From positions 744,001 through 808,000 of the forward strand of contig JAJKFH010000052.1 in assembly GCA_023333565.1 (NCBI GenBank): a DNA stretch of 64,000 nucleotides. The letters are read 5' to 3'. Every line of letters starts with the position of its first letter. The first letter of the stretch is position 1. Positions 22,948-34,090 of this stretch are shown here, one piece after another. The notes under the pieces are model-generated. The model was not told the origin of the DNA and made no database searches. It was given only the letters and a program-made list of their open reading frames with translations. A program made the position numbers and the translations under genes. The stretch comes from Puffinus mauretanicus. Lineage: Eukaryota; Chordata; Aves; Procellariiformes; Procellariidae.

Positions 22948-23498
22948 CTAGCAAAGAAAAAGAAATGAGCAGACACCAGGGAGTGTCTAAGGCAAAGAGA
23001 CACCGGTTGCCCCCCTACTCGCCAGCCCAGTGGCGTGCACACAGCGGTGCTCCACCGGCTGTTGGGAGACGATGTTCTGCCGAATTTGTTGGGCCTGGTT
23101 AGTAAGCAAAGGCTCGATTTGCCTTCTGATCTCTGCAGCTCTTAACATATGCATAGTTTGGAGGGAAATGACACAACGGTTCAGAAGCACTGGGTCTTGA
23201 CAGCTCACAGAGGGATGGCGATAGATGCGACTGGTATCACCCCGTGTCACGGAGAGATTTACACTCAGTTTCAGCGGGCTTAGCCACAGATCAAAGTCTC
23301 GTGTTCATTATCGGGGGTCAGGCAGTCCCAGCACAGAAACAGCAAAAGGATGATGCCGCTGCTTCCCATCCCACCCGAAGCCCCTCTGTGTGCAACAGCC
23401 TGCGTGCTGCCAGCCCGGCTCCAGCATTTACAGTAGAAACGAAAAAGGGACTCCCAGAAAGAATATTTTGTTAAATAAAGCTTTTTTTTTTCCCATAC

Positions 23499-23602
23499 CT
23501 GAGTATAATCCTTAAATATTCCGTGCCATCTGCCTCCTCACACTTAATAGAAAGGATCAGATTTCCGAGGCTGCTGGCTGTACAATAAAAATTTAAATGA
23601 TC
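23499..23602 (-). CDS. RAP1GAP2: RAP1GAP2 exon 7 (residues 172-205 plus 2 nt)
   Basis: Acceptor TTTTTAG|G, donor CAG|GTATGG, 104 bases. It encodes DHLNFYCTASSLGNLILS, IKCEEADGTEYLRIIL and two bases of an Arg codon completed by exon 8. Compared with human (DHLNFYCTGSSLGNLILSVK) it is near identical. It is part of the dimerisation domain beta sheet. The preceding intron is an ordinary short one, 548 bases. Confidence 0.97.
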
Positions 23603-24150
23603 CTAAAAATAGAAAAGAGTGGGTTAGCAGCGGGGGAGGCAAGGACACTGCCCCCCACCCCGGCCGGGAGCAGAGGACTTGCCTGCCACCCCGACACCCT
23701 CCCGCCCCTTGGGGACACACACTCGCACCCCCTCCTTGCCGGGACCAGGGCTTTAATCCCCCTGCCATGGACTTTAGCACCCTGCTCTCAGCTTTGTTCA
23801 GAGGGAGAAAGAGGATTACAAGCCCGCGAGCAGGAGGGCAGGCAGGCGGCTGCCGCGCTGGGTCCCCCGAGTCCGGCTGAGCCCCAGGTCCCCGCAGACG
23901 GGGCAGGCTCAGGGCCGGGGGGTCCATGCTGTGTCCTGGGGGGCCCTGCCAGCCGTGGGGGCTGAGGGAAAAGGCTTTGCGTATGGCCATCACTGCCACG
24001 GCTGGTAACCCGCCGGCCCCCTCCTCTCCTTGCAAAGAGGGAAGTTGCAAAATTTGCCCATTTTGCTCACAATTATAGAATTTCTTTTTTTCTTGGGGGA
24101 GTGGTGCAATCGTCAACCGACTGCTCATCCCCTGCGGCAGGGGCACCCAC

Positions 24151-24360
24151 CTTCCCCAGGAAATGCTTCCTGTAGGCTCTGGCCTCTCCTTTGCACTCCA
24201 GCTTGTAGCCGTAGGTGCTGGGGCTGAGGTTCTCCTCCTCCTCCTCGCAGATGCTGCTGTCGGACGAGGTGGGTGTGCCGAGGTTTTCCGGGTCTTCGAT
24301 CCAGTATCCCCCGAACTGGGGCAGGATGATCAGCGGGTACGGGCTGCCCTTCTCTAGGAT
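24151..24360 (-). CDS. RAP1GAP2: RAP1GAP2 exon 6, start of GAP fold (residues 102-171)
   Basis: The longest exon in the set, 210 bases, phase 0/0 (acceptor CTCTGCAG|A, donor AAG|GTGGGT). It encodes ILEKGSPYPLIILPQFGGYW, then IEDPENLGTPTSSDSS, the acidic ICEEEEENLSPSTYG, and YKLECKGEARAYRKHFLGK. The Glu-rich insert separates RAP1GAP2 from RAP1GAP, which has an unrelated loop there. By family knowledge this region belongs to the N-terminal dimerisation domain of the RapGAP fold. Nothing is broken. Confidence 0.98.
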
Positions 24361-24701
24361 CTGCAGAGACACGTGCCCGTGAGGGGTCAGGCAGGACCGG
24401 GGTGCCGATGTGGGGTGCAGCGGCTCGTCGCCCCGTGTCCTGCCCCCGCACTGCCCCCTCCCGCAGCAGCCCCCAGCCCCGGCACCACGGGTGGCAAATT
24501 CAGCCCCTCTCTAAAACCTCTTCTCTCTCTCCTACAAGAGGGCACATGCTACCAAGGAAAGGCAGCAGCCGCAGAGGTGGGGACGGGGAACGTGCTTTGT
24601 GCAGCTCCTCTCGGAAACAGGCTCTCCACTAATTCCCCTGTTATCGGCAACTTTAGAAAGGCATTTGCTTGAAGGCATTCGGGGTGGTCCAGAGCACCCA
24701 C

Positions 24702-24734
24702 CTCATCGATGCTGGGGTACGGGATGTAGTCTTC
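24702..24734 (-). CDS. RAP1GAP2: RAP1GAP2 exon 5 (residues 91-101)
   Basis: A 33-base micro-exon (acceptor TTTTTCCAG|G, donor GAG|GTGGGT, phase 0/0) encoding EDYIPYPSIDE, identical to the human protein apart from E for D at the first position. The sequence leads into the first strand of the Rap-GAP N-terminal region and is conserved in RAP1GAP as well (DYIPYPS). Confidence 0.95.
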
Positions 24735-25377
24735 CTGGAAAAAGGAGTCAAAACACCACATATGACCATCTGTTCTCCACAGGCCATCCCTTAAGACCAC
24801 AGCCTCGCACATCCAACCCAGGGAGCGCTTCCAGGCACCCGCTGCACTGGTCTCTCCCGTCCCCACGCCCTGCACCGAGTGCCAGGCGGTAATGGAGAGC
24901 GATGCTCGTGTCAGGCGAGGCCGCCGTGCGCGGTGATGGGCGCGAGCCCCGGGAGCGGTGCCACCGCACTGCCCGCGGGTGGTGGACCAGCACCAGCACC
25001 GTGCCAGCCCACCTGAGCCCTCGGGACATGGCGCAGGGACCCCTCCCTGCTCCGGGTCTGTGGGAAAGCATTGCAGCCGGGTAAGCCCTGTTCCAAAGGG
25101 GTCTCCACCATTGGTGTAAGCTTCTCTAGCTCTACGGCAGAACCCAACCATTTTACACCACTCGCCGCTGAAATACACAGGTTTGGACATAAAGCTGGAT
25201 TAGGGATTTACAGGCACCACTCTCTCACCTTTGCATTTCAATCAGGGCCTTGTTTTTAGATAACATTTAAATCCTTTTCAGTCCTTTGAGTGATTGTCTT
25301 TGACAATACACATTAAAGCCCTGAGATAAGGGGAGGACACTTGAAGAGAGCCTTGCAAGAAACAAAATTCAACCAAC

Positions 25378-25422
25378 CTTATGTTTTTGGCTTCCAGTCC
25401 TCTGTTCCTCAAGTTTTGGTGC
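25378..25422 (-). CDS. RAP1GAP2: RAP1GAP2 exon 4, second half of GoLoco-like motif (residues 76-90)
   Basis: Forty-five bases, phase 0 at both ends, encoding APKLEEQRTGSQKHK; human has GIKLEEQKPGPQKNK. The acceptor is CCAAACAG|G with a fair pyrimidine stretch; the donor AAG|GTTGGT is weak. The exon is too short to be seen as an open frame and was found by looking for the missing peptide. The EEQR element matches the Asp/Glu-Gln-Arg core of GoLoco motifs, whose Arg contacts nucleotide on Galpha; the human paralogue has Lys there as I recall. The weak donor and symmetric phase suggest a cassette exon. Confidence 0.86.
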
Positions 25423-26529
25423 CTGTTTGGAACAAAACGAATAGATTGAATAATTTAGATGTTTTCAACAACACAGACAAAACCACAAGGGTATTTTGCT
25501 ACACAGAAATCACTCTGACATGAGTGGCATGAAAGGAGGGGGTTTCTGCCCGGGACAAGCCGGACAGAGCTGTTGGCGTGTCAGGACAGACCCCGTCGTA
25601 ACACAGTGAAAATGGGTGACGGGGATGTGGTAGGACAAGACCTGGGATGGGACAGAGTGACCCTGCACTGAAAAACGTGAGGCAGGGACTATCATCTCCC
25701 AGGTGCCAGCACAGCACCAAACACATATCCCACTACAGCTTCATCTTAATTTCTCCGGGATGGGCCCCTAAAGGAAATCCCTGCGCCGCCTTCCTGCAGA
25801 GCAGGGACAACAGCCCCGACGTGTGGCAGGGCGATGGCCCCGGCTGTCGCACGGTGTCTGTCCCAAGCAGGAGCTCAGGGACAACAAACCCTGCTCGCAC
25901 TCCCCCATGCCGCGCTGGGGGAGCACCGCGCATCCCAGCATCGGGGGCGAGCACCGCCTGCCTGCCCCCTCCCACAGGGACAAGGCACATGCCGGGGGAC
26001 ACCCTGGGCCCCCGACCCTCCTCCTCGGGCAGATCCTGATGTGTTTTAGGGGACAAGAGAATGCCTTGCCCTGGCCTGAGGGGTACTGAGACAGTGCTTG
26101 GCACAGCCGTGCTCTGCACCAGAGCCTGCTGTTTGCAAAGACAGGCAGCGGCGTGCTGACTTTACCAGGGAGCAACGGGACCGCGTCTCAGTGCATGTGC
26201 CCCTAAACCTCCTTTTGCAAAACTGCTCGAGGCAATGCGGAATATCCTTGGAGGAAGATGTTGCCGAAACCACTGCTCTCCCCCATGTGCTGGGGCGTTT
26301 CTGTGCAGCTCTCTTCTGCACGGTTTGAGCTGGGAAGCGCCTGCTGTGCCCCCTCTCAGCAGGGCTCACACAGCGCTGGGGACTTCAGCAATAATTCAAA
26401 ACCTGTTATGATCGTACAAGGCCTCCCAGCACGTTAAATGTACAAGGTGCTGTGGGACCTCTGTCCTTGCAGCCCCTGCCCGGGTAGGGAACGTCCCGCG
26501 TTACTGGCACGCACGCTGCTGCTGCTCAC

Positions 26530-26565
26530 CTGCATTTTTTCCAGCATTTCGAAGAATTCTGCAGA
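26530..26565 (-). CDS. RAP1GAP2: RAP1GAP2 exon 3, first half of GoLoco-like motif (residues 64-75)
   Basis: A 36-base micro-exon in phase 0 on both sides, with acceptor TTTTTCAG|T and donor CAG|GTGAGC. It encodes SAEFFEMLEKMQ; human is SSEFFEMLEKMQ. FEM(L/I)EKMQ is the first half of the GoLoco (Galpha-i/o binding) motif seen in RAP1GAP. The next exon carries the second half. Both flanking introns are phase 0, so skipping would keep the frame. Confidence 0.95.
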
Positions 26566-29500
26566 CTGAAAAAGAAAAGAAGGAAACCTCCTGTTCAATT
26601 AAAGCAGACATGAGGTGAGCCAGCCCAAGCCACATCAAGGCAGGGACACCGGACCTCCCACCCTGTACCGGGCACGCTGGCTCTGGCCCACAGCAGGAAC
26701 AGGAAGAAAGGGCGCTCTCTCTCTCTCTAACCGACGGCACGTGCCTCCGAGACGCCCATCCAGCCCCGCCGCTGGGCAGGGACGGAGTCCCACAGACACC
26801 CCCGGGCCGGTGGCTGTCCCACACCAAGTGCCCCTGCTGCAGGTACGGGCAGCGCACAGAGCAGCGAGCGGCAGCAGCTCCCCACCTCCCTAACTGCTCC
26901 TGCTCTGCATTTCATTTCATTTCATTTCATTTCATTTCATTTCAAAAGCACGAGAGGACGGGCGGAGTGACGCTGCGGCGCTTGTCCCGCTCCCCAGCCA
27001 CAGGAGCTCACGTCCAGCCTGACTCAGAGCTCGGGCTTTGCTGCTGCAGCTCACCCTCGCCAGTAACACCCCGGACAACTTCCCAGCCCGCCCTGTGCAC
27101 GGTTTGATCACGGTTCTTTAGGCATTTCTTTTTCTAATCACAGCAGTGATGGCACCATCGGGTGGACAATCTTTTTGGGTTCCTTTTGTTCCTTTTGGTG
27201 TTTTCTCAGGTCTCTAAGGTCCGTGTTTCACAGCTCTCTGCAGCGGTGACACGGGCTAGAGATGCCAAAAGGAGAGCGGAGCCGCTGGTGCAATCCTGCC
27301 CTGAGGGGCACGGGGCAGCCCGGCTGGAGGGCAGGGAAGGAGAGCACCCGCTGAGGCCACGCGCCTCCACTGTTCCACGACGTGCTGCTTGCTTCTGCAC
27401 AGCAGGCGCTGGATCTCGGAGATCAGGTGGGGAGAAAACCCAGACGGCTGCCAAGTGCCGCGGGGCGCCCAGCAGGGCCGCAGGCGTGGGATTGCTGAGG
27501 ACGTGGGGACTCGGGGCAGCACCGGTCCTGCCGCGGGCAGAGGGACGGGGTGCGTGTGCCCTGGCCCCCGCAGTCCTCCTGCTGCTTTGCAGGGCCCCTG
27601 GCAGGAGGAGGTCTGTGCACAAAAAAACACCAGCAAAAACTTTCCTTTTGAAATGAAACAGGCCCAGACTGATCGATCCAAAAAAGCAAATAAATACTCT
27701 CACAAATGAGACACCTACAGCAGCCCTCCCCACGTCCCTTACCTTGCAAGGTGCAAGCCCTGGGCTCTGTGTTTCACCGGCTGCGGAAACGCTGGCAATG
27801 CCGCTGCCGGTGGGGCTGGGCTGCCCCGTGCAGGGTTAATGGCCTACTGGCCAGACGAATAAAGAGATTAGCGAGCCCTGGGCTCCGATTAAAAATCCTG
27901 TGTGGCTCCTCTGGAGAGAAGCCCGACCCTGCAGCCAGGGAGCTCGTCCTGCTCCCCCAGCACGCCGCTGCCCGGCTCACGGGCTGCTGCTTCCCTCGCC
28001 AGCCGTGCCGGTGCCCCGCGGCTTTGCAGCCCCGTGAGCATCCCACGTGGAAACAGCGTGGGGGGTCAGGGACCCGTCGCCCCCTCGGGCAAGGGGGGAC
28101 TTCAAGAAACCCTGTTCCTGCCCTGATCTACCTGCGCTGCCCAAAGGGGCCCCAGTCCTGGCAGCGGCCAGTGCACCACTGAGCTGCTTTGGGGCTCGGC
28201 AGGCACCGGCCACCTTTCCCACTTGGTCCTGCCAAGATGTTCAGACGCAGCAGACGCAGGTTTGACCCGAGCGACCGGCACGGGCACAGCCCCACCAGCA
28301 TGCACAGCCACGGGGAAATCGGTACTCCGCCAGCACGCGCCAGCCTCCTGACCGGGCACTAGCAGGGTCACCCCTTCGGCACAGCAACCCATGAACCTCA
28401 GCCAGACGATCCTGATCCCTTGTCCGGCTTTTCCTGCTCTCAAGTACGTACAAATAAATTATCTAGTCAAACTACGGCTGTAAATGTTGGGGCACTCCCA
28501 GTAAAGTAGAAGTGGCTTTTCTGGAGACATGAAGCAGCAGCCCCGTCCCTCCACTCCCCCATCCTCCCCGCACCGCTCCTCTAACCCGTGTTTGCTCCCG
28601 GCCGCCCGCCGCGCTCCAGCCGCAGCAGGTGGGCTCACGGCTCACACGGCCAAGGAGGGGCTGGGGCCACGGCAGACGCTGCCCATCCAGGAGGGAGAGC
28701 ACAAAGTGGGATCAGCAGCTCCGATGCTGCCGGCTATCAGAAACGGTTTGCAGAAGAGGGATGTGGGATTTGGGGCAGAAGGGGTCACGGTACCAGGGAG
28801 AAAGGCATGGGGGGGTGATTTTTGGTGAGCTCTTAGAATAGACTGAATTTCTCAAAAGACAAAAAAGAGAGAAAAAAACAAAGGAGATGAAGAAATGGTA
28901 AGCAAAGACCAAAGGAAAACCTCAGAGAGATTTTCTTTTAATAAATGCGGTGAGCAAAGGTTAGTTTTACGGCACAAGCAGCCTAGTGACTGCCCTCGGT
29001 GACACCAGCTAAGGTGGGGGAAAGACGCTGCCAGCACAGGTGGGGACTGCCGTGGCTCGGAAGCAGCCCCGGCCGCGTTTCTAGCTTCAGACTATGCCCC
29101 GTTTTTACCTACTGCACCTATGGGAGGAAAAACGAACCCTGGGCTCAGAAGAGCTCTGTGCCCAAAGCTGGGAGCAGGTCAAAAAGGCTCTTCCTTATTT
29201 TGAGCTTGGTTTAGATTCTGGTTTATCTTCAGGTCTCTGCAATGGACAAATGGTTTTTGAGTCAATTAAAACAGTTTCCAGGTCCCACTCTGCCAGCAGC
29301 CAGAACCAGAGAAGCACACCGCACAGCAGCACCGGATCCACCTGCTAAAGCAAGTTCCAGCAGAAAATGCGTAGACGTATTTAATAAAGCAGACAGCAGT
29401 CTGTACCCTTTAGGGATTTATGCATACTTGAAGCCAAGCTTTACTGGGCCACAAATATTTTGGTAATTATAGTGGAGACAATCACAGCTTTGTGGCGCCC

Positions 29501-32500
29501 GGCAGGAAGCAGTGTCACCTGCCGTGGCAGGAAAGGTTACACTCACCCCGCTCCGGTCGCTGAGACCGTCTGCTCCAAACTAAACCTGTGTCTGCTTCCC
29601 AAGTGCAACCAAAGGCAACACCAGAGCGGACAGCCGTTTCCCCTGCCACCTTCGGCAGGACAAACCTGCCCAGTAGCTCGTCCTAACAACCTCAGAAATG
29701 CAAAATACTCAACCCAAAATGGTACAGTTGCTATTCCTTTCTTGCTCACATATCCGCACCCCTCACCACTGAGCGTGCTACTCTGGCAGTGTGAGAGGGT
29801 ACGTACAGTCACATCCCAGTGCTCCAGCACAGAAAAGTACGTGATTCCTCTCCGTCAGCACCAGGCAAGACACCGGGTCCGAAGCCGAGCCGGTTGGAGC
29901 ACACAACGTCTGTTCAACTTTCCCAGCACCCCAGGGCCGAGTTTGGGGAGCAAGTACCTGCGGACGAGGAGCGCTCCGAGCAGAAGCTGCAGCGCAGCCA
30001 GTAAGTGCCTGTTTTGAAGGTTTCCGAAGAAAATGACACCCAGAAAGAAAACCCTACACCAGGCGGGAGCCGCCAAGGATGGAGCGCAGCGGGGCAGAGC
30101 TCAGCCCAGCACCCCTCCCCGGCCACCCCCCGTGGGTCGCACAGCACTCACCAGCAGTCCCCGTAAGAAATCCATCATCCTCCCGGCGTCACCCCGCCGC
30201 ATCAGCCACACAGCCACGGCGGCTGCCGCGACCAGACTTCCTCATGGGCGCCTGGCGAGCGCGGCGGCGGCCGAGTGCCAGCCAGGCCATCCCTCCCCAG
30301 CCCTGACACCTCCCCTCGTTAATGTTTCTCCAAGGCAGAGGCACGGCAGGACTGCTGCTTTGTTATTTCAAAGGGTGGCTCCCCTGGGAGGCAAAGTGCC
30401 CCAAACAGGTTGGGCAGGAAGCGGGTGAGGGTTTCCAGGGGACAGGCAGGCTCCTGCCCTCCGCTCGGCTCCTGCCGGGATGCGCGGTCCCTCAGCGGGA
30501 TGCACAGCCCCGCAGCGGGATGCGCTGCGCCCCTCGGGAGGGCACTCGCGTGAGAGAGCTGCAGTGGGAACCGGGCACCGGGCAGGAGGCAGAAAACAGA
30601 CCTCTCCAGCTGGAAATCTGTATGCACAAAAAAGCCACAGCCCTTCCAAAGGAGCTGAACGAATCCCAACCGTGCCAGGAGGAGGCAGGACAAGACTGCT
30701 TTGGCCAAAATGCCTGCACGACTGTGCCGGAGTACAGGCAGTCCCAGCTGCCGGGGACTCGCTCCTGTCCCTGCTCCCACCACCCGTACCTACCCTTCGT
30801 CCCTCTCCAGGCCACTAAGTCTTGCAGAGATCTCTGGGAAGCACCTTGAACTCTAGAGAGAGCAGGGCAGAGCAGGATGAACACCGAGGATATCGACTCG
30901 ATGCACTCATGCTGCGCAGCATCTCATCGCAGGTTCAGCTACAGCAGCACTAAGCCACTGCCCGGCATCCCCTGCGCTGACTGCGATGGTCAGGACTGAG
31001 TAACGCCTCCAGAAGGACCAGGTCTCTGGCCACAAGGTCACCCCAGGTTCCCCTTCATCAAGCTGAGGCTCCTTAATCCCTGACATCTCCTCTCCCAGGC
31101 ATCTCCAGTTCCATCTCTTAAATGCCAGCAAATACACACCCAGCCCCTGCCTTTCGAGAGCCGAGGGCAGCTGAGACCACAGTGGCAGCAGGGGCACAGG
31201 GAAGCTCCAAACAAGCAGACGCACAAACAAAACCCAGTGGCCCTCAGACAGCCCCCGGCCTGAAGACAAATGGGGTTATTCCTCTTTGGCACCTCTGGAG
31301 CTCCCTGCGCCTGGCAGAGAGCAGGATCCTCCTCTGCCACGGCCTGGCCGGGGGGCCAGTGCGGGCAGCCGTCACCGCAGCGGCTCTGCCATCACCAGCG
31401 CCGCGGGGACCGAGGGATGGAGGGAGGGAGCACACGCTGCGGGCTCCCAGCTCTGCCTCGCCGCTCCGAAAGGACAACCTGTGCCACCTGCAAAAGATTC
31501 TGGAGCCCTTTAATCCTGCTGTAAAGCAGAACAAGCCAGTAATCGCCTTTTAATTGCTTTAATTATGTGATTATAAAAACTAAGACCCAGCAGTGAAACA
31601 GGCAGTCTCCAGCCTTGCCGTGGAGGCCGGTCCCCTGGCGCATCCTCAGCCAAAGCCATCGCCAGCCTCGCCCCCAGCCACAGCACCCACCACGAGACGG
31701 GCCCATGCGGCTTGCGACGCAAGAAGGAATGGCCATCTTTGAGATGCATGAAGGAAAAAACTTAGCGTTTGCTTTTGGGGAGCTTACATTACCTGAGGCA
31801 TATGGAGTAGCATCTACACACTTTTTCCATGCCAGGCTTTCCATAAGTTTCTGTGCCAACTTTCCCATGCTGAGGGAAGCCTCGAGCTGAAGTTTAACCA
31901 TCATTGAAGAGCCCGACCTCCCGCTGTCCCGCATCGCCCGGCTCCAGCCGAGGAGCAGCCGTACCCCCCCTGCCTGCGGCGTGCCTGGGGCCTCACCCCC
32001 CATAACCCTCCTGCAGCAGCACCTGGGCAGGCAGCAGACCCCCGCACTGGGGGCCACCTCCGCACCCGCACAGCCGGGCTCAGCCTGCCCGGCTCGCAGG
32101 CTCATTAAAAGGCAGAATTTCCATTTACAGCGTGACGAGGGCAAAGGCAAAGGCAGAACCTCTCGGGACGCAGGTTCTGCTGCAAAGCCTGGGAAGGCAG
32201 GAGGGAGCACGGCAGCAGGACAAGCCCCAGGGACGCTGCGGGGCTGCAGCGCTCACGGTCACAGAAAGTCCTACCTGAACTCCAGCCAGGTGTTACCGAG
32301 CAATTTACCATCTTTCTGCAAGGCAAAATAAATTGCACCAACAATTTGTTTCCTCCCGCAGGGGCAGGGCGGGCAGGCCGGGGCCGTGGAGGAGCTGCGG
32401 CACTCGCCCAGGACGGCCCACCCGAGAAACGCCGACACTTCCCCGGCCGTGCACGGACAGCACCGGGCGTCTCGCTGCAGGATGCAGCAAAACCCCCCAG

Positions 32501-34005
32501 GTGAAATCCCTCTGAGCCCCCGGGAGGGCTGCTCACCGCCCCGTGCCATCCCGAGAAAGTTCTTGTCCTCTGAGGCTCGTAAACGGCGCGGGGGCTTTGG
32601 CTTCCCCTCCTCGGGCACCAGCCCAAGGCCAGCCAGGAACGCTGCTGGCACGAGGACCGGGAAGCATGCTCTGCTGCTGGCAGGCCGGCAGCTCCCGCAG
32701 CCGGCACACTGCACGTCCCCGGATGCACCCCGCGGGCAGGATTCCCCCTTTCCCCCCATTTCCCACGGTCCCCCAGGACAAAGCCCCCACTGCCGGCGGG
32801 CTCTCTCTGGAGGCACGTCCTCATTCCCTCCCATCGCTTGAGGCTCCTAGCCCCCCCAGGACCCCCCTCTCCTCCTCTGCAGCCTGACGAGGTGCCACAG
32901 CTCGTGTCACCAGTGGACTGTGTCAGCTCCTGCCTGCTTTGTGCGCCCAGGTCATACACAAAACCCTAAATAAGCCAAATTGTCAGAAGCTCCACTAATA
33001 AACTCCTCCAACTCAATACTCTATTTCCAAGCTCACTTGCTCTTAACAACCATTTAACCAGGTTCTCAGCCACCTCGTAATCCTCACATTCATCTCATCT
33101 TCCCCAGCTTAATGAGTAATTTCCCAGGTGGCAGCATATTGAGCGCTCTGCAGCAACCCAGGGAGAAGAGCTACAACTACCTGTGTCTGGAAACTGGTAT
33201 CGCAGAAAAATCTCAGGTTACTCTGACAGAAGCTACTTTTGGTGAACCCGTGTTGTCTCAGATTGACTTTTCCTGCCAAATTTGCTCTGAAGCTTTGCCC
33301 CAGGTGAGCGATCTGGCTCTCTGCATCGCCCTGTTGGAACAAGATAACTGTGAGCTGGGAGCTGTGGAGGTGCCCAGTCAACCTCGGCTCAAGCAGGACC
33401 AGCTTCCAGGTCTGACCAGGTTGCTCGTGACCTTCTCCAGTTGGCTTTGGGAAAACTGCAGGAGGGGCAGAGCCCTGCAAAGGCAGCCTGGCACGGGCAG
33501 GGCAGAGGGAAAGCGCCGTGTCCCGCAACCTGCTGCCTCCGCCATGGCAAAAGGCAGCGACCGAGCGGTCCCTGGCAGGAGCAAGCGGTGGGTCGGACTC
33601 TGCCAGCAGTGCCTGCCTGCCGGGGACGTGCCGTCTGCCTCGTGCTGGCAAGCAGCCGCCCGCCGCGACACCCAGGGAGAGTTATCAGAAGGATAACAGC
33701 ACTGGTGTTCTGCACCCTGCTTGGCATCGCCGCTCGTGATTGTGTAACATGAGTGGCAGCGCAGGATGGGGCCCGCCGGCATGCACGCCCCGCTGCCGCT
33801 GATGGTGTCTGAACACGCTGCAGGCTGAACTCCAGAAACCACCTACTGCTGCTCCCTCAGGAACAGCCCAAATCCGTACAGGCGCTGCGTTGGAAGTGCC
33901 GCTCCTCACCAGCTTCAGTTTCCAAAACCGGCACCTCGGCTGGACCGCGCGCCCACAGCCCGGCGCGGCATCGCCCGGCCGGCACAGCGTTGCTCACACA
34001 CTCAC
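26566..34005 (-). other. RAP1GAP2: RAP1GAP2 intron 2 (7.4 kb)
   Basis: Large phase-0 intron between the linker exon and the GoLoco-like exon. It holds the pentanucleotide repeat at 26908-26944. The interval 33112-33696 is open on both strands for nearly 200 codons but resembles no family. Nothing else recognised. Confidence 0.75.
26908..26944. repeat. (CATTT)7 pentanucleotide microsatellite
   Basis: Seven perfect CATTT/TTTCA units on the plus strand in intron 2, about 340 bases before exon 3 on the gene strand, where it reads TGAAA. Confidence 0.97.
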
Positions 34006-34090
34006 CTTCATGGTCGGCGGGGCGGTGAGTGGGGGGGACAGCGGCCGCTCTGGGACGGTCACATCCGTGCTGTTCAGCAGCTCCTGTTTC
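34006..34090 (-). CDS. RAP1GAP2: RAP1GAP2 exon 2 (residues 35-63)
   Basis: Acceptor TTTTTCAG|G and donor AAG|GTGAGT bound 85 bases. After one base completing the exon 1 codon it reads KQELLNSTDVTVPERP and then LSPPLTAPPTMK. Human RAP1GAP2 has KQELANSSDATLPDRP at this point, so this is the common exon joining alternative first exons to the body. It encodes a flexible Pro-rich linker with no fold I can assign. The final Met (ATGAAG at the donor) is a possible downstream start. The first-base phase supports joining to exon 1 at 43685. Confidence 0.93.

Larger units (their letters stand above)
22334..26529 (-). other. RAP1GAP2: RAP1GAP2 introns 3-8 (between exons 3 and 9)
   Basis: Six introns of about 1107, 643, 341, 548, 551 and 535 bases, all GT..AG. 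Apart from the tandem repeat 22691-22814 in intron 8 they hold nothing recognisable. The open frames in them are extensions of the exons. Confidence 0.8.

Noticed and set aside
16524..25422. RAP1GAP (the paralogue) as gene identity
   Set aside because: The acidic ICEEEEENLSP insert, FCDDASGLKFNPV, the TKTTFS-PPV tail and the SPRSNLKFRFDKLSH end match RAP1GAP2; RAP1GAP has different sequence at each.
31740..31890. Possible exon reading HEGKNLAFAFGELTLPEA on the plus strand
   Set aside because: Looks protein-like by eye, but no matching splice sites or family, and it is antisense inside intron 2.
33112..33696. A 194-codon plus-strand frame in intron 2
   Set aside because: The opposite strand is equally open, there is no family resemblance, and it is antisense within an intron.
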